A stretch of 64,000 nucleotides of DNA from Dactylosporangium aurantiacum (GTDB taxonomy: Bacteria > Actinomycetota > Actinomycetes > Mycobacteriales > Micromonosporaceae): positions 25,845 through 89,844 of the forward strand of contig NZ_JNYJ01000034.1 in the NCBI RefSeq assembly GCF_000716715.1, written 5' to 3'. The position numbers were made by a program, and so were the translations under genes. Positions 48,203 through 63,659 of this stretch are shown here, piece by piece; positions within the stretch are counted from its first letter, which is position 1; every line of letters starts with the position of its first letter. A model generated the notes under the pieces. It searched no databases and was not told where the DNA came from. It saw only the letters and a list, made by a program, of their open reading frames with translations.

Positions 48203-48631
48203 TCAGCCGGTCCGGGTCGCCTCGGCGCGCAGCCCTTCGCCCTCCATCGCCATGTACCGCCGGACCAGGCCCGAGTAGAACAGCAGGGTCGGGCGGGCCA
48301 GGGGGCCGGCGAAGGACAGCGTGAGCGCCGCGGTGCAGGTGCCGTCGCCGGCGTCGGTGGCCCAGTGCCCGGCGACGTTGCGGATGCCGGGCGAGCGCGA
48401 CGTCCACTCGAACCCGGTCGGGCCGACCTTCGTCACGGTCCACGTCGACGGCGGCAGCTTCGGCTGCTTGACCACGACGGTCTCGCCGACGCGCAGCGGG
48501 CCCGTCCCGGAGCGCTCCACTGTGGACACCGAGGCCGTCCAGCGCGGCCACTGCGCCACGTCGCACATGATGCGGCCGACCACCTCGGCCGGGGCGCCGA
48601 CGGGCACCGTTTCGGAGAACTCGATCGTCAT
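48203..48631 (-). CDS. SRPBCC family protein (polyketide cyclase/dehydrase-like)
   Basis: A 142-residue START-like protein with a hydrophobic pocket for a lipid or polyketide ligand. The family pattern is clear: MTIEFSETVPVGAPAEVVGR at the N-terminus, CDVAQWPRWTASVSTVERSG, VGETVVVKQPKLPPSTWTVT and ALTLSFAGPLARPTLLFYSG. ATG at 48631 lies 7 nt after TACGCT on the minus strand (leaderless). Longer frames upstream overlap the membrane protein gene and are not coding. Precise ligand unknown. Confidence 0.9.
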   Translation of the reverse strand: MTIEFSETVPVGAPAEVVGRIMCDVAQWPRWTASVSTVERSGTGPLRVGETVVVKQPKLPPSTWTVTKVGPTGFEWTSRSPGIRNVAGHWATDAGDGTCTAALTLSFAGPLARPTLLFYSGLVRRYMAMEGEGLRAEATRTG

Positions 48632-48716
48632 GCCCGACAGCGTAGGCCTGTCGGCCGCCCGACAGCCGGGCCGGCGGCGCCGCGGGGGCACACCGCCGGC
48701 CGGGTCGCGGGCGCCG

Positions 48717-50447
48717 CTACTCGAGCAGGCCGGCGCCGGGAAGTTTCGGGGCGAGGGGCGGGCAGTGCGTGTGGGTGGCGGCCGCGAGCCCGCCGCACTG
48801 CGCCGGCAGGCCGACGAGCAGGTTGTGGTCGTAGACCAGCAGCGCCCAGCGGCCGAAGTCGTGCCGCTCGACCGGCGGGCCGAACTGGGTGACCGCGCCC
48901 TCGACGGTGCCGTAACGGGGGTGCTGCAGGTCCACGACGAGGAACCGCGCGTCGTGCCGGGCGGCGTCGTACCAGTCGGCGTCGGACTCCCACCGGAACG
49001 AGCGCACGTCCGGGCCGATGACCGGCGCCACGCGGGTCCGCCCGCCGCTGGCCACGGTGATGTTGTTGGAGCCCCAGTAGCTGCCGAGGCCGTAGCGCAG
49101 GTCGTGGGCGACGAGGTAGTCGGCGACCGCGCTCGCCTCGGGCGGCTGCGGCTTCGCCGACACCGTCTGCCCTGCGAACGCGACGACGAGCACCACGCCC
49201 GCGGCCGCCAGGACCCGCCGCGCCGCCGGGCCCGCGGTGAGCACCCGGTCACCCCAGACCCGGCCGGCGAGGGCCGCGCCGAACGGCAGGACGGTGACGA
49301 TCTGCCGGGCGCTGCCCATGTCGCCGGCCTGGGTGGAGGCGATGAACGCGGCGAGGTTGACCAGGATCGCGGCCGTCATGACCTCGGCGACCCGGTCGCC
49401 GTCGCCGCCCCGGCGGAGGAACCTGGCGACGGTCGCGCCGGCGGCGGCGGTGGCGAGCAGCAGCAGCGCCAGGTTGACGACGCCGGCGGCGAGCGCGACG
49501 GGGCCGTCGAGGTCGGGCAGGTAGGCGCCGTAGTTGTGCGCGGTCGCGGTCACCGCCGTCACCACGTGGTCGCCGAGCTCGGCGACCGGGCTGAACTCGG
49601 CGACGGGGGAGTGCACGGAGAAACCGCCGGCCCACCAGATCAGCGCGAGGGCGCCGTGCGCGAGCGCCGTCGAGCCGGCCGCGGCGAGCAGCAGCAGCGC
49701 GTCCGGGCCGCGCCACGTGCGGGCCTTCACCAGCCGCGCGGCGCTGACCAGCAGCAGCGGCACGGCGCCGACGAACATGGCGAGCGGGTCGGCCATCTGC
49801 GCGACCGCGAGGACGAGCAGCACGCCGACGGGCCACCACCGGCGCAGCGGCGGGCCGCCGCGCCGGTCGGCGATGAGCCACGCGAGCAGCAGCGGCACCG
49901 CGGTCCCGGTGTGGTCCGGCGCGTAGAGCACGACCGCCCAGCCGCCGTGCGGCTGCGGCACCAGCAGGGTCGCCACGACCACCGCGACCCGCGCCCACGC
50001 CGCGCGCCCGGTCGCGTCACCCTTGGCGACCAGCGACGCGAACACGATCAGCAGCAGGTACGTGGTCGCCGACGCGACGTGCACGACGTTGCTGTCCAGG
50101 CCGAGGAAGACCTCGATCAGCGCGTACTGGACGAGCTCCGTGGGGAAGAACGACACGTCGCTGAGCGTCCAACCGCGCAGCAGCACGTCGCCGTGCAGCA
50201 GGTCCCACGCCTGCAACGCGTTCGCGGCCGCGTCGCTGTTGGTCGGGGTCGCGGCCGCCATGCGCAGGTAGCCCAGCAGCAGCACCGCCACCCCGGCGGC
50301 GACGGCGCCGGCGGTCGCGAGGCGGACCTTCCGGCTCGGAGGCGCGGCCGGTGCGGCGGCGCCGTGGGCTCGGTCACGTTGACGCGGGATCGTGGGCAGG
50401 GTCGCCCGCTGGGCGGGCCCCGTCACCCCGCCGAGAGTTGGGCTCAC
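48717..50447 (-). CDS. Polytopic membrane protein, function unknown
   Basis: A 576-residue integral membrane protein. After a basic cytoplasmic N-terminus there are about eleven hydrophobic helices between residues 42 and 445 (AGAVAAGVAVLLLGYL, LLLIVFASLVAKG, VAVVVATLLVPQP, VNLALLLLATAAAGATVA). A soluble domain of about 120 residues follows (YLVAHDLRYGLGSYWGSNNI, FLVVDLQHPRYGTVEGAVTQ). A loop after helix one (ATPTNSDAAANALQAWDLLH) resembles the first extracytoplasmic loop of GT-C glycosyltransferases, so a lipid-linked sugar transferase is possible but unproven. GTG at 50447 follows GGAGGG. Confidence 0.75.
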   Translation of the reverse strand: MSPTLGGVTGPAQRATLPTIPRQRDRAHGAAAPAAPPSRKVRLATAGAVAAGVAVLLLGYLRMAAATPTNSDAAANALQAWDLLHGDVLLRGWTLSDVSFFPTELVQYALIEVFLGLDSNVVHVASATTYLLLIVFASLVAKGDATGRAAWARVAVVVATLLVPQPHGGWAVVLYAPDHTGTAVPLLLAWLIADRRGGPPLRRWWPVGVLLVLAVAQMADPLAMFVGAVPLLLVSAARLVKARTWRGPDALLLLAAAGSTALAHGALALIWWAGGFSVHSPVAEFSPVAELGDHVVTAVTATAHNYGAYLPDLDGPVALAAGVVNLALLLLATAAAGATVARFLRRGGDGDRVAEVMTAAILVNLAAFIASTQAGDMGSARQIVTVLPFGAALAGRVWGDRVLTAGPAARRVLAAAGVVLVVAFAGQTVSAKPQPPEASAVADYLVAHDLRYGLGSYWGSNNITVASGGRTRVAPVIGPDVRSFRWESDADWYDAARHDARFLVVDLQHPRYGTVEGAVTQFGPPVERHDFGRWALLVYDHNLLVGLPAQCGGLAAATHTHCPPLAPKLPGAGLLE

Positions 50448-50643
50448 ACACCCTCCGACGCTTCCCCCACGCCGCGCGGTTGGCGGCCCCCAGTGAACGT
50501 GATCTACCTGTGACCAGTCCGCGGGTCATTGTGCAGCACGCGCGGCACCGTCCGGCGCCCCTTCGCCCGGGAATGTGGCGCACCCCTCTCCGGGCCGCCG
50601 CGGGCCACCGCGGTCACGGTGCGCGGTTCCCGGGCGCGCACGG

Positions 50644-50681
50644 CCGTGTCCCGGCCGGCCGTGGGGCCCGCCGGGACACGG
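50644..50681 (-). terminator. Hairpin terminator of the glucan operon
   Basis: CCGTGTCCCGG (50644-50654) and CCGGGACACGG (50671-50681) are perfect 11-bp arms located 13 bp past the glgB stop codon. There is no T run. Confidence 0.7.
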
Positions 50682-50693
50682 TGGAGACGCTGG

Positions 50694-52814
<2,121 letters not shown>

Positions 52815-52822
52815 AAGCTCCG

Positions 52823-54160
52823 TCACCTGGGTTCCGTCAACGAGCCCTTGACCAGCCGCTCGATGGACTGCAGGGGGATCCGCAGCCAGGTCGGCCGGTG
52901 CCGGGCCTCGTAGGCGCTCTCGTAGACCGCCTTGTCCAGCTCGTACGCGCACAGCAACGCCTGGTCCTCGCGGGGGTCGTAGCCGGCGGCCGCAGCATAG
53001 CCGTCGCAGAACGCGGCGCGGTTACGGTCGACCCACTGCCGGGCCCGCTCGGCGAGGGCCTCGTCGTCCTCCTCGCCGACGAGCAGCTGATACGCCGCGT
53101 ACTCGTAGGAGCGCAGCATCCCGGCCACGTCGCGCAGCACCGAGTCGGGCCGGCGGCGCAGCTCCACCGGTACCCCCGGCTCGCCTTCGAAGTCGATGAG
53201 CAGCCACGACTCGGGGGTGCGCAGCACCTGGCCGAGGTGCAGGTCGCCGTGGATGCGCTGGACCTTGATCGGGTCGTCGCCGGCGTTGCGGATGATCGCC
53301 TGCGCGCCCGGCACGACGCCGGCCAGCTGCGGCACCGCCCGCACCGCGGCCTCCAGCCGCTCCAGCATCGCCTCGGCCGGCGACGGCGCGTCCGACGTGC
53401 CGAGCTCCACGGCGAGGGTGCGGTGCACGTGCGCGACCGCCTCGCCGAGCCGCCACGACTCGGCGGCGAAGTCGCCGCCGACCTCCTCCGGGTTCAGGTC
53501 GTGCTCGGCGAACAGGTCCCGGGCGCTGGTCGCCGCCATCGCCCAGCCCTCCGCGGAGTTCTGCGCGTACTCGGTGACCATCGCCAGGGTGACCGGGGCC
53601 CCGTCGGCGTCGGTGCTCTCGATCGCGCCGAGCAGCCGCGCCACGTTCGGGCAGCCGGCCCGGGCGAGGACCCGGTTGAGCTCCAGGTCCGGGTTGATGC
53701 CGGGCGTCACCCGGCGGAAGATCTTCAGGATCGCGGCGCTGTCGAACACCACGCTGGTGTTGCTCTGCTCGGCGTCCACGACCCGCGCCGGTGCCTGCAC
53801 CGGCAGCGCCACGCCAGGCTCCGGCACGAACCGGATGCCCTCGACGGTCGCGCCGGTGTCGATCAGCCCGAGGAGCCGCTGCGCGGCCTGCTCGTCGTAG
53901 AGCGCGTCGGAGCCGGTGCGGTCCTCGTCGGCGCCGATCAGCGCCGCGGCCGCCAGCTCCGAGATGACATTGAGGTCCCACCCCACGAACACCTGGTAGC
54001 GCTCGGTGCCGCCGTCCTCGTAGTGCGCGTCGAGCAGCACGTGGTCGACCTGGTCGGGCAGCGGGGTGACGACCGCCGGGCGGACGTCGGTCAGGACGCG
54101 GTTCCGGCCCGCGTACCACCGCTGATGCGGCAGCCAGTCGGTGAACGGCAGGGACGTCAT
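52823..54160 (-). CDS. mak: Maltokinase (Pep2-type)
   Basis: A 445-residue kinase that phosphorylates maltose at C1 with ATP to give maltose-1-phosphate. The N-terminal cap ([20 protein letters not shown]) is typical of maltokinases. The C-lobe has the aminoglycoside phosphotransferase-like catalytic loop [14 protein letters not shown] near residue 302 and the metal site [10 protein letters not shown] near 320. ATG at 54160 has GAGGAG upstream. It lies 15 bp after treS and almost touches glgB, so treS, mak and glgB are one operon. Some genomes fuse treS and mak; here they are separate. Confidence 0.96.
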   Translation of the reverse strand: MTSLPFTDWLPHQRWYAGRNRVLTDVRPAVVTPLPDQVDHVLLDAHYEDGGTERYQVFVGWDLNVISELAAAALIGADEDRTGSDALYDEQAAQRLLGLIDTGATVEGIRFVPEPGVALPVQAPARVVDAEQSNTSVVFDSAAILKIFRRVTPGINPDLELNRVLARAGCPNVARLLGAIESTDADGAPVTLAMVTEYAQNSAEGWAMAATSARDLFAEHDLNPEEVGGDFAAESWRLGEAVAHVHRTLAVELGTSDAPSPAEAMLERLEAAVRAVPQLAGVVPGAQAIIRNAGDDPIKVQRIHGDLHLGQVLRTPESWLLIDFEGEPGVPVELRRRPDSVLRDVAGMLRSYEYAAYQLLVGEEDDEALAERARQWVDRNRAAFCDGYAAAAGYDPREDQALLCAYELDKAVYESAYEARHRPTWLRIPLQSIERLVKGSLTEPR

Positions 54161-54175
54161 GACGAAGCTCTCTCC

Positions 54176-55909
<1,734 letters not shown>

Positions 55910-55929
55910 GCTGCCACCTACCTTGCTTG

Positions 55930-58089
<2,160 letters not shown>

Positions 58090-58141
58090 GATCCCCACCG
58101 TATCGAATCGGCGCGGCGTTGGCAGCGTTAGCGTCGTCTTG

Positions 58142-59377
58142 CTAGAGCTCGATGCGTTGACCCTTGCCGATGACCACGATCCCGCCCTCGGAGACCGTGT
58201 ACCGGGTCCGGTCCTTCTCCAGGTCGACGCCGATCTCCGCCCCCTCGGGCACGATCACGTTCTTGTCCAGGATCGCGTTGCGGACCACGGCGTGCCGCCC
58301 GATGTCGACGCCCTCCATGAGCACCGACCCCTCGACGTGCGCCCACGAGTGGACCTTCACGTTCGGCGACACCACCGAGTTCTCCACCAGCGCACCGGAG
58401 ATCACCGCACCGGGGGAGATCATCGAGCCGACCGCCCGGCCGACCCGCTCACCCCAGCCGTGCACGAACTTCGCCGGCGGCCACGGGCTGTTGCCCGTGT
58501 AGATCGGCCACTCGAAGTTGTACAGGTTGAACACCGGCTGGACCGCGATCAGGTCCATGTTGGCCTCGTAGAACGAGTCGAGGGTCCCGACGTCGCGCCA
58601 GTAGCCCTTGTCCCGGTCAGAGCTGCCGGGCACCACGTTGTTGCTGAAGTCGTAGACGGCCGCCTCGTGCTTGTCGACGAAGTACGGGATGATGTTGCCG
58701 CCCATGTCGTGCTTGCTCGTCGGGTCCTGCGCGTCGCGGGTGACCGCCTCGATCAGCGCGCCGGTGGTGAAGATGTAGTTGCCCATCGACGCGAAGATCT
58801 CGTCGGGCGCGTCCGGCAGCCCCTTGGCGTCGCGCGGCTTCTCCCGGAACGCGGAGATCCGCCGCCCGTCGTCGGCGACCTCGATGACCCCGAACTGGTC
58901 GGCGCTGGACAGCGGCTGGCGGATCCCGGCGACCGTCACCGACGCCCCCGACTCGATGTGCTGGCGCATCATCTGCTCCGGGTCCATCCGGTAGATGTGG
59001 TCCGCGCCGAACACGATCACGTAGTCGGGCCGCTCGTCGTTGATGAGGTTCAGGCTCTGGTAGATCGCGTCCGCGGACCCGGCGAACCAGCGCGGCCCGA
59101 GCCGCTGCTGCGCCGGCACCGGCGTCACGTAGTTGCCCAGCAGCGTCGACATCCGCCACGTCTTGGTCACGTGCCGGTCCAGCGAGTGCGACTTGTACTG
59201 GGTCAGCACGACCATCTTCAGGTAGCCGCCGTTGGCCAGGTTGGACAGCACGAAGTCGATCAGGCGGTAGATGCCGCCGAACGGCACGGCCGGCTTCGCC
59301 CGGTCAGCGGTCAAGGGCATCAATCGCTTGCCCTCGCCGCCGGCGAGGACGATCGCGAGGACTTTTTTGGCGGCCAT
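58142..59377 (-). CDS. glgC: Glucose-1-phosphate adenylyltransferase
   Basis: A 411-residue enzyme that makes ADP-glucose from glucose-1-phosphate and ATP. The nucleotide-binding signature is [17 protein letters not shown] at residues 7-23, followed by [30 protein letters not shown] (catalytic Asp) and the sugar site in [19 protein letters not shown]. The C-terminal left-handed beta-helix ([20 protein letters not shown]) mediates allosteric control. ATG at 59377 follows TAGCGT by 7 nt on the minus strand. It is divergent from the GT4 enzyme that uses its product, as in mycobacteria, and lies 52 bp upstream of glgE on the same strand. Confidence 0.97.
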   Translation of the reverse strand: MAAKKVLAIVLAGGEGKRLMPLTADRAKPAVPFGGIYRLIDFVLSNLANGGYLKMVVLTQYKSHSLDRHVTKTWRMSTLLGNYVTPVPAQQRLGPRWFAGSADAIYQSLNLINDERPDYVIVFGADHIYRMDPEQMMRQHIESGASVTVAGIRQPLSSADQFGVIEVADDGRRISAFREKPRDAKGLPDAPDEIFASMGNYIFTTGALIEAVTRDAQDPTSKHDMGGNIIPYFVDKHEAAVYDFSNNVVPGSSDRDKGYWRDVGTLDSFYEANMDLIAVQPVFNLYNFEWPIYTGNSPWPPAKFVHGWGERVGRAVGSMISPGAVISGALVENSVVSPNVKVHSWAHVEGSVLMEGVDIGRHAVVRNAILDKNVIVPEGAEIGVDLEKDRTRYTVSEGGIVVIGKGQRIEL

Positions 59378-59519
59378 GGTCGAGACGCTAAACGTGTCCG
59401 GCGTGTTGCGCCAGACGAACTGCCGAGATCGCGCGGCACGCCGGGGTGAGGTGGCGCAGCCCCCTCCACAACCGGCGGGCGCCGGCCCGGCGGAGCCGGA
59501 AACCGATTACTGTTTGGGT
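59378..59519. promoter_or_regulatory. Divergent glgC-glgM promoter region
   Basis: Minus-strand TAGCGT (59385-59390) is 7 nt from the glgC ATG and plus-strand TACTGT (59508-59513) is 6 nt from the GT4 gene's GTG. Both transcripts appear leaderless. Between them are about 115 bp that could hold shared regulator sites; no clear palindrome is seen. Confidence 0.55.
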
Positions 59520-60704
59520 GTGCGTGTAGACCTGCTCACTCGAGAGTATCCCCCCGACGTCTACGGCGGCGCCGGCGTCCACATCGAATACCTGGCGCGG
59601 GAGCTGCGCCGGTTGCCGCTGGACGTGCGCGTGCACTGTTTCGGCGCGCCACGCACCGAGGCCGGGGTGGTGGGCTACCAGGACCCGTCGGGGCTCGCCG
59701 GGGCCAACGCCGCGCTGCGGACCATGGGCGTCGACCTGGAGATGGCCGCCGGCGCCGCCGGCACCGACCTGGTGCACAGCCACACCTGGTACGCGAACTT
59801 CGCCGGCCACACCGCCAAGCTGCTGCACGGCGTCCCGCACGTCATCACCAGCCACAGCCTCGAGCCGCTGCGCCCCTGGAAGGCCGACCAGCTCGGCGGC
59901 GGCTACGCCCTCTCCTCCTGGTGCGAGCGCACCGCGATCGAGGCCGCCGACGCCGTCGTCGCCGTCTCCGCCGGCATGAAGGCCGACGTGCTCAAGGCGT
60001 ACCCCCGCGTCGAGGCGGACCGCGTCCACGTCATCTACAACGGCATCGACACCGAGCAGTACGCCCCGGACCCCGCCACCGACGTACTGGACCGGCTCGG
60101 CGTCGACCCGCACCGGCCCAGCGTCGTCTACGTCGGCCGGATCACCCGCCAGAAGGGGCTGCCGTACCTGCTGCGCGCCGCCCGCCGGCTCCCCGCCGAC
60201 GTGCAGCTGGTCCTGCTCGCCGGCGCCCCCGACACCCCGGAGATCGCCGCGGAGGTCACCGCCCTCGCCGAGGACCTGCGCGCCACCCGCTCCGGTGTCG
60301 TCTGGGTCCAGGAGATGCTGCCCAAACGCGAGGTCATCCAGGTCCTCACCCACGCCACCCTGTTCGTCTGCCCGTCCATCTACGAGCCGATGGGCATCGT
60401 CAACCTCGAGGCGATGGCCTGCCAGACCGCGGTCGTCGCCACCGCCACCGGCGGCATCCCCGAGGTCGTCGCCGACCGGGAGACCGGCCTGCTGGTGCCG
60501 ATCGAGCAGGTCACCGACGGCTCCGGCACCCCGCTGGACGAGGCCCGCTTCGTCGCGGACCTGGCCGACGCCATGAACGAGCTGCTGGAGGAGCCGGCCC
60601 GGGCCGCCGAGCTCGGCCGCGCCGGCCGCCAGCGCGCCCTGGACCACTTCTCCTGGTCGGCGATCGCCCAGCAGACCCTGGACGTCTACCGGTCCGTCTC
60701 GTAG
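59520..60704 (+). CDS. glgM: GT4 glycosyltransferase, maltose-1-phosphate synthase (GlgM-type GlgA)
   Basis: A 394-residue GT-B enzyme. The N-lobe starts VDLLTREYPPDVYGGAGVHI, with HSHTWYANFAGH and HVITSHSLEPLRPWKADQLG. The C-lobe donor site is SVVYVGRITRQKGLPYLLRA and CPSIYEPMGIVNLEAMAC, where the ExxxxxxxE pattern of GT4 is found. In actinobacteria this gene, divergent from glgC, makes maltose-1-phosphate from ADP-glucose and glucose-1-phosphate, although it is often annotated as glycogen synthase GlgA. GTG at 59520 is 6 nt after TACTGT. The 3' end overlaps the convergent nucleotidyltransferase-like gene by 19 bp. Confidence 0.93.
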   Translation: MRVDLLTREYPPDVYGGAGVHIEYLARELRRLPLDVRVHCFGAPRTEAGVVGYQDPSGLAGANAALRTMGVDLEMAAGAAGTDLVHSHTWYANFAGHTAKLLHGVPHVITSHSLEPLRPWKADQLGGGYALSSWCERTAIEAADAVVAVSAGMKADVLKAYPRVEADRVHVIYNGIDTEQYAPDPATDVLDRLGVDPHRPSVVYVGRITRQKGLPYLLRAARRLPADVQLVLLAGAPDTPEIAAEVTALAEDLRATRSGVVWVQEMLPKREVIQVLTHATLFVCPSIYEPMGIVNLEAMACQTAVVATATGGIPEVVADRETGLLVPIEQVTDGSGTPLDEARFVADLADAMNELLEEPARAAELGRAGRQRALDHFSWSAIAQQTLDVYRSVS

Positions 60705-61660
60705 CCACCGCAGTGGTGCTGGACCGCCCAGGCGAGGCGGTCCAGCCAGCTGTCCGGGTCGTGGACCGGATGGCTGGACCAGTCGACGCGCATCGCCCGC
60801 ACCGCCGCCGGGTCCAGCGCCGGCAGCAGCCTGCGCAGCCGCGGCGGCAGGGTGACGTCCAGCTCGGCGAGCAGCACCGCGTCGTACACGTCCTTGCCGC
60901 GGGCGTCGCCCTCGCGCCGCTGGTCGTCGTCGATCCACTGCAGCTTCCACAGCAGTGACAGGGCCCGGCTCGCCGTCCACGCCACCGTCGGCACACCACC
61001 GGCGCCGCGCGGGACCGCGGTGAGCACCGGCGGCTCCGGCAGCGGCTCGTCGAACGAGAAGTCCAGCTGCACGGTGCCGGTCAGGTCGCCGGCCCGCCAC
61101 GGCACCAGCACCCTCGCCCCGGCCTGCGTGCCGCGGCCGTCGTCGTCGCCGTCGTCTTCGCGGTGGATCCCGGCGTAGTCCCAGTCGCGGTCGGGTTGCG
61201 CGCCGGCGACGTCGAGGACCGCGCCGCCCGGCGTGCGCGGGTGCCGCTCCAGCAGCTCCAGCACCCGCACGTGCGGCTGCTCCTGCGGGTCGTCCGGACC
61301 GACCTCCTCGGCGTCCATCCAGCGCAGCCCCTCCGGTGGGAGCTTCGCCCGCACCCCGCCGGTCTCCTCGTCCAGGAACGCCTCCGGCTGCGCCCGGCCG
61401 GCGCCCTGGGTCGCCTCCGGCCAGTACTGCACCGGGTCGATCCGGTCCAGGTACGGGTACGGGTCGCGGCGGTCGACCCCGGCCACGGACGCGGGCCGGA
61501 CCACCCAGTCCAGGTCCGCCGGCGGGCGGGCCCGGCCACCGACCCACGCCGGCATGGTCATGCTGCCGCGCAGCACCAGGTCGTCGCCGACGGGGTCGGC
61601 GGCGACCACGGCCAGGACGTGGTCGAGCACGTCGCGGTGCGCGCGGCCGCTGTCAGACAC
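60686..61660 (-). CDS. AbiEii-like nucleotidyltransferase family protein
   Basis: A 324-residue cytoplasmic protein. Near the N-terminus DDLVLRGSMTMPAWVGG and PADLDWVVRP carry the GS and DxD motifs of the DNA polymerase beta-like nucleotidyltransferases in the AbiEii/MenT clan. The remaining 270 residues include an acidic low-complexity part (HREDDGDDDGRG) and a C-terminal helical part (DVYDAVLLAELDVTLPPRLR). GTG at 61660 overlaps the stop of the upstream hydrolase gene by 8 bp. The usual AbiEi antitoxin gene is absent, so it may be a housekeeping relative and not a toxin. Confidence 0.7.
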   Translation of the reverse strand: MSDSGRAHRDVLDHVLAVVAADPVGDDLVLRGSMTMPAWVGGRARPPADLDWVVRPASVAGVDRRDPYPYLDRIDPVQYWPEATQGAGRAQPEAFLDEETGGVRAKLPPEGLRWMDAEEVGPDDPQEQPHVRVLELLERHPRTPGGAVLDVAGAQPDRDWDYAGIHREDDGDDDGRGTQAGARVLVPWRAGDLTGTVQLDFSFDEPLPEPPVLTAVPRGAGGVPTVAWTASRALSLLWKLQWIDDDQRREGDARGKDVYDAVLLAELDVTLPPRLRRLLPALDPAAVRAMRVDWSSHPVHDPDSWLDRLAWAVQHHCGGYETDR

Positions 61661-62417
61661 GGACGTGGTCGTGGATGAGCTGGGCGATCGCGTCGGCCTG
61701 CTCGACGTTGGCGAGGTGGGCGGCGCCCGGCAGCACCACGAGGCGGCTGCCGGCGATCCCCGCGTGGATGCGCTCACCGTGCTCCGGCGGCGTCGCCGGG
61801 TCGTCGGCGCCGGCGATGACCAGCGTCGGCGCCGTGATCCGGGGCAGCTCGTCGCGCAGGTCCATGCCGCCGATCGCCTCGCAGCAGCCGGCGTACCCCT
61901 CCGCCGGGCACGCCGCGATCATCGCCCGGTACGGCGCGACCTTCGCCGGCAGCGCCGCCCGGAACCGGGGCGTGAACCAGCGGCCGAGGACCGCGTCGGC
62001 GATGCTGCCCATCCCGGCGGAGCGGACCTGCTCCGCCCGGGCCGCCCACCCCTCGGCGGGCGGCAGGTGCGCCGCCGTGCAGATCAGCACCAGCTTCTCG
62101 ATCCGCTCGGGCGCGTTGGCGGCCAGCCACATGCCGACCATCCCGCCCAGCGACAGCCCGCAGTAGGAGGCCTTCGCGATCCCGAGCCGGTCCAGCAGCG
62201 CCAGCACGTCGCGGCCCAGGTCCTCCATGCGGTACGGCCCGGGCGGCGCCGGCGAGGCACCGTGGCCGCGGTGGTCGAAACGCACCACCCGCAGGTCGGC
62301 GAGCGCGGGCAGCTGGGGGCGCCACATGTCGAGGTTGCTGCCCAGCGAACCGCCGAGCAGCAGGACCGGCGCGCCGGGGGGTCCACTGGTGCGCTGGAAC
62401 AGCGTCGTTGCCGTCAC
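61653..62417 (-). CDS. Alpha/beta hydrolase, 3-oxoadipate enol-lactonase-like
   Basis: A 254-residue hydrolase. The oxyanion strand is PVLLLGGSLGSNLDMWRPQL (residues 18-37), followed by VVRFDHRGHGASPAPPGPY and the nucleophile elbow YCGLSLGGMVGMWLAANAPE with Ser near residue 88. The Asp is in LVIAGADDPATPPEHGERI and the His in LPGAAHLANVEQ. This pattern is that of PcaD-type lactonases, although no other aromatic-degradation gene is near. GTG at 62417 is 6 nt after TACAAC; 62447 is an alternative start. Confidence 0.9.
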   Translation of the reverse strand: MTATTLFQRTSGPPGAPVLLLGGSLGSNLDMWRPQLPALADLRVVRFDHRGHGASPAPPGPYRMEDLGRDVLALLDRLGIAKASYCGLSLGGMVGMWLAANAPERIEKLVLICTAAHLPPAEGWAARAEQVRSAGMGSIADAVLGRWFTPRFRAALPAKVAPYRAMIAACPAEGYAGCCEAIGGMDLRDELPRITAPTLVIAGADDPATPPEHGERIHAGIAGSRLVVLPGAAHLANVEQADAIAQLIHDHVRV

Positions 62418-62535
62418 CGCGTCGTTGTACCACGCCCGGCGCCGCACCGGCCCCCGGCGACCTGCCGTCAGCGTGTGAACAATGCCGCTGCGCGTCCGGC
62501 GGCGCGGGCGCCGCGCGGCTTGGCCGGTCGGGCCG

Positions 62536-62955
62536 TCAGCGGGTCAGCAGGGCCGCCGCGAACACGGCGACGATCCACGTCCACAGCAGCGTGAACCCGG
62601 CGTACCCGGCCCGGTGCAGCCTGGACCCGCGCCACGTCGCCGGCGGGAACGCGACGAACTGCGCACCCCACCGCAGCCCCCAGAACACGCACTCGGCGCC
62701 GAGCACCGCCGCCGGCACCCGCCCGGGCGCCAGCAGGTCCGCGGCCAGCAGCAGCGGCGCGAGCCCGAGCAGCACACACATCACACCGATGAAGAAGGTG
62801 TGCGTGTACAACACCTGCCGGGTCAACGGCCGCAACCCGGCGAACTGCGGCCGCCACGCCAGCACCCTCGGCAACGCCACGTGCCCGACGCCGAGCCCGA
62901 CGAGCACCGCGCCGACCAGCCGCAGCTGCACCTCCACCGCCAGCAGCCCGGTCAC
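62536..62955 (-). CDS. Small four-helix membrane protein
   Basis: A 139-residue integral membrane protein with four predicted helices (VQLRLVGAVLVGLGVGHVAL, YTHTFFIGVMCVLLGLAPLL, AAVLGAECVFWGLRWGAQFV, YAGFTLLWTWIVAVFAAALL). Its GTG overlaps the TGA of the methyltransferase gene by four bases (GTGA), which fixes the start; a longer frame further upstream is a shadow of that gene. The family is not recognised. It belongs to a coupled three-gene operon. Confidence 0.8.
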   Translation of the reverse strand: MTGLLAVEVQLRLVGAVLVGLGVGHVALPRVLAWRPQFAGLRPLTRQVLYTHTFFIGVMCVLLGLAPLLLAADLLAPGRVPAAVLGAECVFWGLRWGAQFVAFPPATWRGSRLHRAGYAGFTLLWTWIVAVFAAALLTR

Positions 62956-63659
62956 CGCTGGAACACCAGCGCCCGGACCAGCGGGGTCATGCCGGCCTCG
63001 CCGGCCGGCGTGAGCCGCGCCCCGCGGGCCAGCCGCAGCCACTCCCCGCGCGGGTAGAAGTGCCAGGCACCGGGCCCGTACGCGGCCACCGTCGCCGGCC
63101 CCCGGCAGTGCTCCACCAGCACCAGGTGGCCGCCGGGCCGCAGTACTCGGGCGACCTCGGCGAACAGGGCCTGCCGCTGCGCCGGGACCCGCAGCTCGTG
63201 CGCCGCGAACGCGAGGAACACCGCGTCCTGTCCGCCACCGTCGACCGGCCACGCACCCGGCCCGGCCCGCAGCGCCCCGTCCGGCGGCGGGTTGATCCGG
63301 CGCGCCCGGCGTACAGAACCCTCGGTCATGACGACCGGGTCGTAGCAGTCGAGCACCGTCGGCTCGGCACCGGGCAGCAGCTGCCGCAGCGCCGCGCTGA
63401 TCTCGTCCAGCCCCGTGCTCACCACGGCGTACCTCCGCGGTGGCGGCACCAGGTCCACCGCCCAGCGCCAGGCGTAGAGGGGACTGTGGTCGTACACCCA
63501 CCAGGTGGCGACGAGGCTGACCGCGACGCACCCGCCGCCCGGCACCGCGAGCAGCCGCCACGGCCACGGCCACGGAAGGACCGCGACGAGCAGCAGCGCC
63601 GCGGCGGCCACGGCGTACGTCGGCCAGTTGTAGCGGACCATCCGCCCGACGCCGCTCAC
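62952..63659 (-). CDS. Membrane-associated class I methyltransferase
   Basis: A 235-residue protein. Two hydrophobic helices lie at about residues 15-55 (AVAAAALLLVAVLPWPWPW, GCVAVSLVATWWVYDHSPLY). The methyltransferase part follows, with a reduced motif I (RRYAVVSTGLDEISAAL), an acidic pocket residue in EPTVLDCYDP and a clear post-motif region (EVARVLRPGGHLVLVEHCRG). It probably methylates a membrane lipid or quinone-like molecule. GTG at 63659 overlaps the stop of the upstream gene as GTGA; ATG at 63641 is an alternative. Both ends are coupled to neighbours. Confidence 0.82.
   Translation of the reverse strand: MSGVGRMVRYNWPTYAVAAAALLLVAVLPWPWPWRLLAVPGGGCVAVSLVATWWVYDHSPLYAWRWAVDLVPPPRRYAVVSTGLDEISAALRQLLPGAEPTVLDCYDPVVMTEGSVRRARRINPPPDGALRAGPGAWPVDGGGQDAVFLAFAAHELRVPAQRQALFAEVARVLRPGGHLVLVEHCRGPATVAAYGPGAWHFYPRGEWLRLARGARLTPAGEAGMTPLVRALVFQR

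Noticed and set aside
62536..63573. A 345-codon frame for the small membrane protein
   Set aside because: Only the last 139 codons are membrane-protein-like. Upstream it is the shadow of the methyltransferase, whose stop overlaps the true GTG.
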